Shown here piece after piece: positions 25,168-32,719 of a DNA stretch of 42,006 bases (positions are counted from its first letter, which is position 1; the number at the start of each line of letters is the position of its first letter). A program made the translations under genes and the position numbers. The DNA is from Candidatus Eisenbergiella merdipullorum (GTDB lineage: Bacteria; Bacillota; Clostridia; Lachnospirales; Lachnospiraceae), in contig DWYY01000066.1 in assembly GCA_019118445.1 (NCBI GenBank), forward strand, positions 1 through 42,006, read 5' to 3'. The notes under the pieces are model-generated. The model did no database searches. It saw only the letters and a list, made by a program, of their open reading frames with translations, and was not told where the DNA came from.

Positions 25168-25205
25168 GAAGGCCCCGTTTCAAACGAGGCCTTCACTTTG
25201 TTTTA
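25168..25205 (+). terminator. Terminator after mnmA
   Basis: GAAGGCC and GGCCTTC form the outer stem with CGTT/AACG inside, followed by a T-rich run. It closes the nifS-nifU-mnmA unit. Confidence 0.82.
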
Positions 25206-25440
25206 TGAAGTTTATTTCCGCAGAACTGCAACGCATATGATCTGACCGGCACAATTCCGTGTTTCCTTCAACTGATACCTATGATACCTGAAAAATGTGA
25301 CGAGAATATGTACGGATTCAAAAGAAAAAATAAAAAAGAGACAAAAATCCTTTAAGAAAAGTTAAGAATTTTTGGCAGACTTTTCACATATGGCAGGCCC
25401 TCTTCCCGCCGGAAGAAGCGGAAACAGAAGAAAACTGTCA
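25206..25440. other. AT-rich intergenic region, nothing recognised
   Basis: Between the mnmA terminator and the next promoter there is no reading frame or hairpin that I can support. It contains GATACCTATGATACC, a short direct repeat, and an A-rich run. A sugar-responsive operator for the arabinosidase could be here, but I cannot identify one. Confidence 0.5.
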
Positions 25441-25469
25441 TTTACACAGGCTTTGATTTTCTTTATAAT
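25441..25469 (+). promoter_or_regulatory. Promoter of the arabinofuranosidase gene
   Basis: TTTACA (25441-25446), a 17-base spacer and TATAAT (25464-25469), 50 bases before the start codon. Confidence 0.75.
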
Positions 25470-25518
25470 GAAGACAGAAAAAATGCGGTTTCCGATACGG
25501 AGCCGGAAGGAGGAACAT

Positions 25519-27489
25519 ATGGAGCTTTTTATTTCAGGCAAAAAGGGAGTCCCGATTCAGAAAGGAATGATCGGTCTTTTTTTTGAAGACATCAATTATG
25601 CGGCGGACGGCGGCCTGTATGCGGAGATGATCGAAAACCGATCCTTTGAATTCCTGGACTGCTATGGAACGGTGGGGGATTATTATACGAAACAGGACAG
25701 CGGATACGGCTGGAGCGCCACCAAAGAGCACGGGGAGGGCCGGATGGAGTATGTGATGGGAAGTCCCGTAAACCGCGCGAATCCCCATTACCTTCGCTTC
25801 ACGGCAGATTATGCGGGGCAGGGCTTTGCCAACAAGGCATACGACGGCGTCCGTCTGGAAAAAGGGAAATCCTACCGGGTATCCTTCTACGCCATATGCG
25901 TCTCTTACCAGGGAGATCTGAAGGTGTCGGTGGAAAAGGACAGGAAAGAGTATGCGGCGGCAGAGGTTTCCTGTATCCATGCGCCGGAGCATACCTGGCA
26001 GAAATGGAACCGTTATGAAGCGGTTCTGACTGCCGAAGAGGATGTGCGGGGAGCGCAGTTCGTCATTTCCCTGACCGCTCCCGGCATTGTGGAGTTTGAT
26101 TTCATTTCCCTCATGCCCCAGGATGCGGTGGCCGGCATTTTCCGGAAGGATCTGTTCGATCTGCTTAAAGGTTTAAAGCCGGGCTTCCTGCGGTTCCCGG
26201 GCGGCTGCATTATCGAAGGGAATACCCTGGAGAACCGCTATCGCTGGAAGGAGAGCGTGGGAAAGCCGGAGGGCAGAAGGAATAATTTTAACCGCTGGGC
26301 GGTCCATGAGACGAAGCCGGAAAACGGGTTCCACACCTGCTACTCCCATTACAATCAATCGCTGGGACTTGGCTATTACGAATATTTTCTGTTGTGCGAG
26401 CTGATCGGCGCGAAGCCGCTTCCGGTCCTGAACGTCGGCCTTGCCTGCCAGTATCAGTCCTATGAGTTTGTGGAGATGGACGATCCGGCTTTCGAAGAAT
26501 TCATCCAGGACGCGCTGGATCTGATCGAGTTTGCAAACGGAAGCACGGATACGAAGTGGGGCAGCCTGCGCGCGCAGATGGGCCATCCGGAACCCTTCGG
26601 CATGACGATGATGGGCATCGGGAATGAACAGTGGCAGACGGATAAGGTGGATTTCTTTTCCCGTTATGAGGCTTTTGAGAAAGCGATCCATGAGAAGTAT
26701 CCGGATATGAAGCTGATCGGCTCCGCAGGTCCTGATATCACTTCGGAGCGCTATGAAGCAGCATGGAAATTCTATTATGAGAAGGCCCCGCAGAAGGATA
26801 ATTTCGTCTATGCGGTGGACGAGCATTATTATGTGAAGCCGGATTGGTTCTATGACCATACGGACTTTTATGATGAATACCCCAGAGAGGTGAAAGTATT
26901 TTCCGGAGAGTATGCGGCCCATCCAGTGGACGGAATGAACCGGCCGGATGCCAACACGCTTGGCGGCGCGCTGGCAGAGGCGGCTTTCCTGACCGGCGTG
27001 GAACGCAATGCGGATGTGGTGGTGCTGGCCTCCTATGCGCCTCTGTTCGCCCGCGTGGGCTATGCTCAGTGGTCTCCTGACATGATCTGGTTTGACGACA
27101 GCCGCGCTTACGGAACGCCCAGCTACTATGTGCAGAAGCTGTATGCGGAGAACATGGGCACGGTAACCCTTTCCATGGACGGTCAGGAAAAGAAACTTCG
27201 CGCGGAGGGAATCTATGCGAATGTTTCTCTGGATGAAAATGCAGGGGAGATCATCATCAAGGCGGTCAATCATAACGCGGAGCCGGGGGAGCTTGCGCTC
27301 AGCTTGGCGGACGGCTATGTTCCCGTGGGAAGCATGAAGGTTCAGACCCTTTCCGGAAAGGAAGAGGACTATAACTGCATTACCGATCCGGAGAAGGTGA
27401 CGGTCTGGTCCGATGAGGCTTCGTATGCGGGAAAGCTGGAGCTTCCGGCTTGCAGCTTTGTTGTGGCAAGGATTCCGGTAAAGGGTTGA
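25519..27489 (+). CDS. Alpha-L-arabinofuranosidase, GH51
   Basis: A 656-residue glycoside hydrolase that removes arabinofuranose side chains from plant arabinoxylan or arabinan. The N-terminal part has GLFFEDINYAADGGLYAEMIENRSFEF, typical of the GH51 start; a CBM4_9-like beta domain covers about residues 60-200. The barrel follows with LRFPGGCIIEGNTLENRYRWKE. The acid/base Glu is E370 in GIGNEQW and the nucleophile is probably E464 in FSGEYAA. A beta-rich C-terminal domain closes the chain. No signal peptide is seen, so it is cytoplasmic and likely acts on imported oligosaccharides. The ATG at 25519 has GGAGG. Confidence 0.93.
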   Translation: MELFISGKKGVPIQKGMIGLFFEDINYAADGGLYAEMIENRSFEFLDCYGTVGDYYTKQDSGYGWSATKEHGEGRMEYVMGSPVNRANPHYLRFTADYAGQGFANKAYDGVRLEKGKSYRVSFYAICVSYQGDLKVSVEKDRKEYAAAEVSCIHAPEHTWQKWNRYEAVLTAEEDVRGAQFVISLTAPGIVEFDFISLMPQDAVAGIFRKDLFDLLKGLKPGFLRFPGGCIIEGNTLENRYRWKESVGKPEGRRNNFNRWAVHETKPENGFHTCYSHYNQSLGLGYYEYFLLCELIGAKPLPVLNVGLACQYQSYEFVEMDDPAFEEFIQDALDLIEFANGSTDTKWGSLRAQMGHPEPFGMTMMGIGNEQWQTDKVDFFSRYEAFEKAIHEKYPDMKLIGSAGPDITSERYEAAWKFYYEKAPQKDNFVYAVDEHYYVKPDWFYDHTDFYDEYPREVKVFSGEYAAHPVDGMNRPDANTLGGALAEAAFLTGVERNADVVVLASYAPLFARVGYAQWSPDMIWFDDSRAYGTPSYYVQKLYAENMGTVTLSMDGQEKKLRAEGIYANVSLDENAGEIIIKAVNHNAEPGELALSLADGYVPVGSMKVQTLSGKEEDYNCITDPEKVTVWSDEASYAGKLELPACSFVVARIPVKG

Positions 27490-27532
27490 AGCTGATTTTT
27501 CACCGGGAAAAATCGGAAGAGCCTTTTATGCC

Positions 27533-28393
27533 TCAGAATACTGCGGCCGAAATCAGGTTTACAAGAAAACAGACCGTCAGGCCGCAGAAAGTGGGAATGA
27601 GAAAAGCGGCAAATGTCCAGCGCAGGCTGTCGGTCTCTTTCCGGATGGTCAGCAGAGTGGTGGCGCAGGGCCAGTGCATCAGAAAGAACAGGGCCGTGCA
27701 GAGCACGGTCGTCCGGGTCCAGCCGTTTTGAGTCAGGAACTGGGCGGAAAGCAGGAATTCTGAACCTGGAAGGTTCCCGGCTCCTGCAGCGTTCTGCGCG
27801 GAATAGGCCATGGCGATGACGGGAAGGACGATCTCATTGGCCGGGAATCCCAGCAGAAATCCGGCAAGGATAGTGCCGTCCATGCCGAACCACCGGGCAA
27901 AGGGATCGAGAAAAGCGGTAAGGCAGGAAAGCAGGGCGCTCCCGTCAGGCGTATGCAGATGAGCCAGCAGCCAGAGGACCAGCCCGGCAGGAGCCGCGGT
28001 GCAGACTGCCCGGCCGAGGACGCGGACCGTGCGCTCCCAGACGCTTTTGAGAAGGACCTTCAGGATCTGCGGCTTCCGAAAAGGAGGAAGTTCCAGAAGA
28101 AAAGGTGAGGATTCTCCTTTTAACAGGGTGCGGGAAAGCAGAAGGGAGACGGCAAACGTCATCAAAACACCGAGGAGGATGAAAAGGAGCAGGATGCATG
28201 CGCCGACAAGGGATGCGTCCTTTCCCGTTTGATCCCCGGAATAAAGAAAAGCGGAAAGCGCGAGCAGGGCGGGAAGACGTCCGTTGCAGGGAACGAAGCT
28301 GTTGGTGAGGATTGCAGGCAGCCGTTCCCTTTTTTCTTCTATGATGCGGCTGCCCGTGACGCCGACCGCGTTGCAGCCCAGGCCCATGCACAT
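27533..28393 (-). pseudogene. feoB: Ferrous iron transporter FeoB, C-terminal fragment, interrupted by the element
   Basis: A 286-codon open reading frame holding only the membrane half of FeoB. It starts at MCMGLGCNAVGVTGSRIIEEKRERLPAILTN, the first Gate motif, and continues through FVPCNGRLPAL, LLELPPFRKPQILKVLLKSVWERT and FLLGFPANEIVLP. The GTPase domain and first helices (roughly 370 residues in FeoB) are missing. The sequence changes to the recombinase gene within 20 bases upstream of its first Met. The upstream half is expected beyond the right edge of the element. The fragment cannot transport iron alone. Excision of the element would restore the gene if the split is by integration. 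Confidence 0.85.
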
Positions 28394-28413
28394 GGACTTG
28401 GAAAATCTGCATA
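28394..28413. other. Probable attachment-site junction (att) of the element
   Basis: The 20 bases between the FeoB fragment and the stop of the serine recombinase must hold the host-element boundary. Serine integrases use a short core, so the exact crossover cannot be fixed without the other end or an empty site. Confidence 0.55.
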
Positions 28414-29790
28414 CTATATCTTGCGTAATTTGATATCCACATCCACATCATCTATGGTTATGCGCTCGATCAGCATACTCAGGCAGGCACGCTTCTCTTC
28501 CAGCGGTCCTTTTTCAATCAACGCAAGGAAAGTGTCTCTGGCAAGGATCATCTCATCCAGGGAAGAACGAACGGGGGCCGGTTTGGAAGCGGATTCCTCC
28601 AGCACCTTTTTCTCCTGAGAGAGTGCTTTAATCTTCTGGGAGACCATCTCGATAGAAATTCCGTCAACCTGATACAGATCGATCAGCTTCCCAATCTGCT
28701 GCTCGATCGCTTCGATCCGTCCAGCATAATCAATTTCCGGTTCCGGTTCTGCTGCGGGAGCAGGCTTGAGAGAGGAAAAATTCAGTCTGGAGATATAATC
28801 GGTCACAAGCTGGTCAAGTTCCGGGATTTTCCATTTCCGGTTCCTGCAGTTCGGGTCAATGATATATTTGGCATCGCCTTTCGTTCTGCTGTAGCAGGAG
28901 TAGTTTCCATGCTCCCCATGATAGCGCGCACCGCATTTCCCACAGTAGATCAGCCCGGACAGGAGCGTGCTGGCCTTGAACGGGGAGCGGGTGGGTGATT
29001 TCATTTTTCGGCCGGAGCTGTCAAAGATTTCCTGTACCTGGCGGAATGTATCTGCGGAGATAATCGGCTGATGAATACCGGGATAACTTTTTCCCATGAA
29101 TTTCACGTTCCCTATGTACACATCATTTCGCAATACGCCGCGGATCAGCGTCTCACTTTTCCAGCCGCCATATTTTGTAGTGTACCGCCGGGACATATAT
29201 TTCCAGCAGTCATATACGGAATACCCTTTCAGGAAGCGCTGATACAGCTCGCGGACCTGCATGGCCTCATATTCGTTGACCACCAGTTTCCCGTCCACAT
29301 AATCATATCCTGTGGGCGGTGTAGGGCCTCCGTGATAGTAACCGCTCTTTGCGCGGCCGATCCGGCCCATCGTGAAGCGTTCGGTAATCTGATCTTTTTC
29401 AAGCTGTGCGAACACTGAGAGGATCCCGATCATGGCCCGGCCGAATGGTGTGGAGGTATCAAAATTTTCATTGATGGAAATGAAGTCCACGTTATGGGCA
29501 AGGAAGCAGTCCTCAATCAGTGTCAGAGTATCCTTCTGGCTGCGGGAGAGACGGTCCAGTTTATAGACAATCACAGTGTCAATGATTCCGTGCTCAATAT
29601 CCCTCAGCATCTGCTGCAGGGCAGGGCGGTTAGTGTTGCCGCCGGAATAGCCGCCGTCGGTATAGATTTTTACAATGTGGATGTCTTTCGCTTTGCAGTA
29701 AGCTTTCAGGCGTTCGGTCTGGGCGTCTATACTGTAATTTTCCATCTGATTTTCTGTGGATACACGAACGTATCCCGCGCCTTTTGTCAT
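28414..29790 (-). CDS. Large serine recombinase (integrase)
   Basis: A 458-residue serine recombinase. The catalytic domain has the nucleophile S11 in GYVRVSTENQ, the YSGGNTNRPALQQML and VYKLDRLSRSQKDT motifs, and FDTSTPFGRAMIGILSVFAQLE. The recombinase domain (about 160-270) has GPTPPTGYDYVDGKLVVNEYEA. A zinc ribbon follows (CGKCGARYHG...C), then a coiled coil (about 350-430). Such enzymes integrate and excise elements between attP and attB in one direction without a cofactor, and need a directionality factor to excise. The gene reads toward the junction with feoB. AAGGAGGAGG precedes the ATG. Confidence 0.95.
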   Translation of the reverse strand: MTKGAGYVRVSTENQMENYSIDAQTERLKAYCKAKDIHIVKIYTDGGYSGGNTNRPALQQMLRDIEHGIIDTVIVYKLDRLSRSQKDTLTLIEDCFLAHNVDFISINENFDTSTPFGRAMIGILSVFAQLEKDQITERFTMGRIGRAKSGYYHGGPTPPTGYDYVDGKLVVNEYEAMQVRELYQRFLKGYSVYDCWKYMSRRYTTKYGGWKSETLIRGVLRNDVYIGNVKFMGKSYPGIHQPIISADTFRQVQEIFDSSGRKMKSPTRSPFKASTLLSGLIYCGKCGARYHGEHGNYSCYSRTKGDAKYIIDPNCRNRKWKIPELDQLVTDYISRLNFSSLKPAPAAEPEPEIDYAGRIEAIEQQIGKLIDLYQVDGISIEMVSQKIKALSQEKKVLEESASKPAPVRSSLDEMILARDTFLALIEKGPLEEKRACLSMLIERITIDDVDVDIKLRKI

Positions 29791-29839
29791 CGTATCCTCC
29801 TCCTTCTGTACAGATTATGAAAAATGGGTACAAAAATAA

Positions 29840-29853
29840 CACCTGTACAGGTG
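29840..29853. promoter_or_regulatory. Perfect 14-base palindrome upstream of the recombinase
   Basis: CACCTGTACAGGTG is a perfect palindrome 50 bases before the recombinase start. It is a plausible operator for recombinase control, but no regulator can be assigned. Confidence 0.45.
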
Positions 29854-29965
29854 CCGGAGGTTTGTGGTAGAATATCTGTGGTTGAGAGATATTCGCTACG
29901 GCCTCCGGGCCTGAGCAGTATTTTCTGAGATTCCGCTCCGGTGCTGGTAACACCGGGGCGGTTTT
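29854..29965. ncRNA. Nested hairpins and terminator upstream of the recombinase (candidate RNA)
   Basis: CCGGAGG (29854-29860) pairs with CCTCCGG (29902-29908) and encloses GAATATCT (29870-29877) paired with AGATATTC (29887-29894), both perfect. A strong terminator-like hairpin follows on the plus strand (29933-29943 with 29951-29961, then TTTT). A plus-strand small RNA or a structured leader of the recombinase mRNA would explain it. No good promoter for a plus RNA is visible (TAGAAT near 29868 lacks a -35). Orientation is unsure. Confidence 0.4.
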
Positions 29966-29969
29966 CTCT

Positions 29970-29998
29970 TTGACAAATGTGGATGTTTGACATATAAT
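29970..29998 (+). promoter_or_regulatory. Strong promoter of the antisense (antitoxin) RNA
   Basis: A perfect TTGACA (29970-29975), a 17-base spacer and a perfect TATAAT (29993-29998). There is no reading frame downstream, only a short transcript ending in a strong terminator, as in type I antitoxin genes. Confidence 0.8.
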
Positions 29999-30004
29999 AT
30001 ACTT

Positions 30005-30118
30005 AACAAGACAGCCGACAGGTAGGTGCAAGCTACCTGATCCGGCGAATTAAATGTACTTTAGTAAGTAAAGCCACCCATCCGGCCAAGGAACAGGGCG
30101 GCTTTACTTATTTTTCAG
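30005..30118 (+). ncRNA. Candidate type I antitoxin RNA, antisense to the toxin mRNA 3' end
   Basis: The transcript from the promoter at 29970 would start near 30005 and end at a rho-independent terminator. That terminator is AAGTAAAGCC (30066-30075) with GGCTTTACTT (30100-30109), then ATTTTT. It contains an internal stem GTAGGTGCAAGCTAC. Its 3' end overlaps the last codons of the 26-residue peptide gene on the other strand. This is the layout of txpA/RatA and bsrG/SR4, in which the RNA pairs with toxin mRNA 3' ends and exposes it to RNase III. The size, about 110 bases, fits. Confidence 0.6.
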
Positions 30119-30184
30119 ATTCAGAATTGCTACGACTAAACTGGCAATCGCCAGGAGTATCATAAATTCCTCGTATGTACTCAT
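30104..30184 (-). CDS. Type I toxin-like hydrophobic peptide (26 aa)
   Basis: A 26-residue peptide with the start MSTYEEFMILLAIASLVVAI and a tail NLKNK. This matches the small Firmicutes peptides of the holin-like/TxpA toxin type: MSTYE-type start, one transmembrane helix and a short polar tail. It would insert in the membrane and depolarise the cell if not silenced. AAAGGGG lies a few bases before the ATG. A TATAAT (30258-30253 on the minus strand) stands about 70 bases upstream, without a good -35. The stop codon lies inside the terminator hairpin of the antisense RNA gene. I read this as a complete type I module. Confidence 0.65.
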   Translation of the reverse strand: MSTYEEFMILLAIASLVVAILNLKNK

Positions 30185-30232
30185 AAGCTTTCCCCTTTCC
30201 GACAAGACTCGGATCAGGAACCAGCACGCCCC

Positions 30233-30266
30233 TCGGCTGCCCTGGTAAGTATATTATATTGTCAAG
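30233..30266 (-). repeat. Inverted copy of the antitoxin promoter region at the toxin promoter
   Basis: On the minus strand TGACAATATAATATACTTACC...CAGCCGA copies the plus strand 29987-30018 (TGACATATAATATACTTAAC...CAGCCGA), and both arms continue with CCTGATCCG further in. The two promoters of the locus therefore derive from an inverted duplication. Confidence 0.75.
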
Positions 30267-30294
30267 ATTCTCCCCCGGTTACTACCAGGGAAAT

Positions 30295-30310
30295 TTTGCG
30301 ACGTCGCAAA
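30295..30310. repeat. Perfect 16-base palindrome
   Basis: TTTGCGACGTCGCAAA is a perfect palindrome located just after the stop codon of the Uma2 gene and about 30 bases before the toxin's TATAAT (minus strand). It could be an operator. It has no loop or T-run. Confidence 0.6.
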
Positions 30311-30856
30311 TTATTTCAGCAGATCAGCGACGTTGATAGTCAGCTCCGGGAAGATGCCGACGGGGACATCATCCGAAAAGAGATAGAACATGGGAGCAGC
30401 ATCCTCTTCATAACGGTATATTGTAGTGCGATCTTTTGCCGGATCGACGATCCAGTATTCCCGGACGCCTGCTTCGGAGTACAGAGTGTTCTTGGTGGAG
30501 TAGTCCATTCGGCGACTGGAGGGGGAGACAATTTCAATCACCAGATCGGGTGCTCCATTGCATCCACGGTCATCCAGCTTGGACTGGTCGCATATCACGG
30601 AGATATCCGGTTCAACCCAGTCTTTGTCCTCTGCATCCAGATTAACGGCAAATGGAGCTGGAATTACCTCACAGGTGCCTCTGTGAGCCTTAATGTAAGA
30701 ACCGATGGCCTGTGTGAATTCAGAAATCAATTTTTGATGAGTAAAACTTGGCGGCGCCATGTCGTAAAGCTGGCCGTCGATCAGCTCCGCCCGGCGGCCT
30801 TCCGGGAGATTCCAGTAGTCTTCAGAGGTGTATCTGTGTTCGCTTGGTAGCGGCAT
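30311..30856 (-). CDS. Uma2-family (DUF820) restriction-endonuclease-like protein
   Basis: A 181-residue Uma2 protein with the PD-(D/E)XK nuclease fold. It reads YTSEDYWNLPEGRRAELIDGQLYDMAPPS at the N-terminus. The core has the catalytic set: WVEPDISVICDQSKLDDRG, then GAPDLVIEIVSPSSRRMDYSTKNTLYSEAGVREYWIVDPAKDRTTIY. Asp in VEPDISV and Glu in EIVSPS plus K in TKN correspond to the PD-ExK site. Uma2 proteins are numerous in cyanobacteria and some phages, but their role is not settled. The ATG at 30856 has AAAGGA; an ATG six codons earlier overlaps it. Confidence 0.87.
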   Translation of the reverse strand: MPLPSEHRYTSEDYWNLPEGRRAELIDGQLYDMAPPSFTHQKLISEFTQAIGSYIKAHRGTCEVIPAPFAVNLDAEDKDWVEPDISVICDQSKLDDRGCNGAPDLVIEIVSPSSRRMDYSTKNTLYSEAGVREYWIVDPAKDRTTIYRYEEDAAPMFYLFSDDVPVGIFPELTINVADLLK

Positions 30857-30913
30857 GGGATCACATCCTTTCATTAAAAGTTTGGGTAAATCGTAAATAA
30901 GTCTCTAATATTT

Positions 30914-31564
30914 TTACTCGGAAGGTAGATGACCTTTAAACAGGCGGTCAACTTTTTCTTTATTTGGAACAATATATTTTTCATTTAAGATTGCAAGAAT
31001 CTGATCATATATTTCCCAAAGAGGGAAAAGTGATTGCTCATCAATAGAAAAAGTATAATCACCCAATGTTATTTCAGTTTCGCTCATGGTGCCCCACTGT
31101 CGGGAGAACCAGTGAGATCGGGAGGAAGTGGAATACCATGATTTTCTATATTTATCATTCTGATCAGTAAGTTTTTCGTCCATGTGTTCTAAATTGTTCC
31201 GAAAAAATTTTACGGTTTTATAATGATCTGACGACAAAACGGAACAGAGAAGCTCATGTTTACCTAAAATTTTAAGGAGTAGCAATACGTTAGAGTATAC
31301 TTTCCCCATAGCAACGAACATGAAATGTATGTCGCCAAACATTATATTTATTTCGCGGTGCAGAAGCTTCTTGTTATCTTTATATGCAGCTAAACATTCG
31401 CGTTTATTCTTGACGCGCATATATTGATTTGTGGTAATATTAAGATAATCCTCAAGAAAGCGCAAAAGATCAGAAATTTCCCACCGAATTTCAGCGTCTG
31501 GTGCGTCATCGTTTAAAGCTTCGATATACGGATATAATTTAAAGTAATTTTCAAAAAGTCGCAT
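30914..31564 (-). CDS. Unknown protein with a HEPN-like RNxxxH motif
   Basis: A 216-residue, largely helical protein in an AT-rich accessory slot. I do not recognise a named family. Residues 122-127 read RNNLEH, in the context VKFFRNNLEHMDEKL, which fits the RNxxxH core of HEPN-fold RNases (R-N-x-x-x-H). Such proteins act in toxin-antitoxin, abortive infection and CRISPR ancillary systems. Helices before it (LLRFLEDYLNI; INIMFGDIHFMFVAMGKVYSNVLLLLKIL) suit an all-alpha fold. AGAGG lies seven bases from the ATG. A small divergent ORF starts 29 bases away. The defence role is inference. Confidence 0.55.
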   Translation of the reverse strand: MRLFENYFKLYPYIEALNDDAPDAEIRWEISDLLRFLEDYLNITTNQYMRVKNKRECLAAYKDNKKLLHREINIMFGDIHFMFVAMGKVYSNVLLLLKILGKHELLCSVLSSDHYKTVKFFRNNLEHMDEKLTDQNDKYRKSWYSTSSRSHWFSRQWGTMSETEITLGDYTFSIDEQSLFPLWEIYDQILAILNEKYIVPNKEKVDRLFKGHLPSE

Positions 31565-31592
31565 ATTTTAACCTCTGAAAGGAAGTGGTCTG

Positions 31593-31862
31593 ATGAATGA
31601 AATGTATTACAATTTATTTCCGGACGAATCTTATCCCAGGGAAATAGAATCTACATTTGAGTTTATCGATGTTGACGGAAATAAGGTTAAGGGGCATTAT
31701 TGTAATGATTCAATAATGGGGCTTCTCGAACACCTGAGTGATGTCATCACAGACAAAACAAATTTTCATTCAACAAAAAATCCATCAGATTTTTGCAACG
31801 GCATTATTGATGTAACAAAACCTCTTACTATAACAATTTGTTCTAAGAGCATCGCTGAGTAA
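31593..31862 (+). CDS. Unknown small acidic protein (89 aa)
   Basis: An 89-residue protein with start MNEMYYNLFPDESYPREIESTFEFIDVDGNKVKGHY. It has two or three beta strands and an acidic surface, and no motif I recognise. AAAGGAAG stands before the ATG and a good terminator follows. It faces the HEPN-like gene from 29 bases away and may share a divergent control region with it. AT-rich codon use matches the neighbours. If it were an antitoxin, one would expect it on the same strand as the toxin; here it is divergent. Confidence 0.6.
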   Translation: MNEMYYNLFPDESYPREIESTFEFIDVDGNKVKGHYCNDSIMGLLEHLSDVITDKTNFHSTKNPSDFCNGIIDVTKPLTITICSKSIAE

Positions 31863-31878
31863 GCGGTGCTTTTTATTT
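31848..31878 (+). terminator. Terminator after the 89-residue gene
   Basis: AGCATCGCT (31848-31856) pairs with AGCGGTGCT (31862-31870) through one mismatch-type G-T, followed by TTTTATTTT. The stop codon of the gene lies inside it. Confidence 0.8.
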
Positions 31879-31951
31879 TAAAATTGATTCGATTAGTTCC
31901 TTTGCCTGTATGGACCTATGCTTTTTCTTGTATTACTTGCAAAAGCTGAAG

Positions 31952-32692
31952 CTATTGCTGGAAGGTTTCATCAAGTATTTGCTGTATTTCTTCATCGGAA
32001 AAGTTATTTATCCCTAAAAAGGTTCCGCGATTTGATGCAACTATTTGAACTGCCTCTGTACACCGATTTATATTTTCCTCAACCTTAGATAGATCACTTG
32101 TTTTCTTGCTATCAATATATTTTTTCAGAGAATCAGCCATTGATTGCTCAATAAGGATATAATCTCGGCAAGAATCTAAGTATTCCTTGCCGTTTTTATC
32201 GGTAATATCTGGTGGGTTTCCCCATACACTTCGTGTATATGAATAAAAATTATCAGCCGCGTCGTATAAATCCAAGTCTGAAAGTGAGCCATCACTATAG
32301 CTTGTCATGGCATTCATCAAGTCATTATGAGCAAGAATAACAGGATATACGTAATCCCAAATCTGCTTATCGATATCTTTAGCTTCTTCTTTTGTTAAGG
32401 TAGAAGCTGAATAATCCGACTCTGTGTTTTGGCTGGGAGTCTCTTTTATAATCAGTTCTCCTGTAATAAGATTAGCAACTATTCCGATAAATACTGGGAC
32501 AGCTATAATGCATAATAAAGTAATTAAACAGCCATGCCCTTTTTTCTTAGGCTTGGCATTTTGCAGATTGTTTTGAATAACAGTCTTTTCCGCCTGTGTT
32601 TGAGGATGACTGATAGGACAGCCGCAGTGAGGACAAGATGCTGCCTTATCACTAATTTCTTTACCGCATTCTGGACATTTGATGAGTGCCAT
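31952..32692 (-). CDS. Zinc-ribbon single-pass membrane protein
   Basis: A 246-residue protein. Residues 1-27 are a zinc ribbon (CPECGKEISDKAASCPHCGCP, cysteines 6, 9, 20, 23), then a basic linker, one transmembrane helix (about 53-77: LITLLCIIAVPVFIGIVANL) and a helical outer domain with no known motif. Its layout resembles the host zinc-ribbon protein at 10,280, but the domains outside are different. It may be a membrane-bound sensor or superinfection-exclusion factor; that is a guess. Upstream is ImmA. The ribosome binding site (AGGGGG) is a little far. Confidence 0.7.
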   Translation of the reverse strand: MALIKCPECGKEISDKAASCPHCGCPISHPQTQAEKTVIQNNLQNAKPKKKGHGCLITLLCIIAVPVFIGIVANLITGELIIKETPSQNTESDYSASTLTKEEAKDIDKQIWDYVYPVILAHNDLMNAMTSYSDGSLSDLDLYDAADNFYSYTRSVWGNPPDITDKNGKEYLDSCRDYILIEQSMADSLKKYIDSKKTSDLSKVEENINRCTEAVQIVASNRGTFLGINNFSDEEIQQILDETFQQ

Positions 32693-32719
32693 AATTCATA
32701 TTCCCCCTTCAATAAAATT

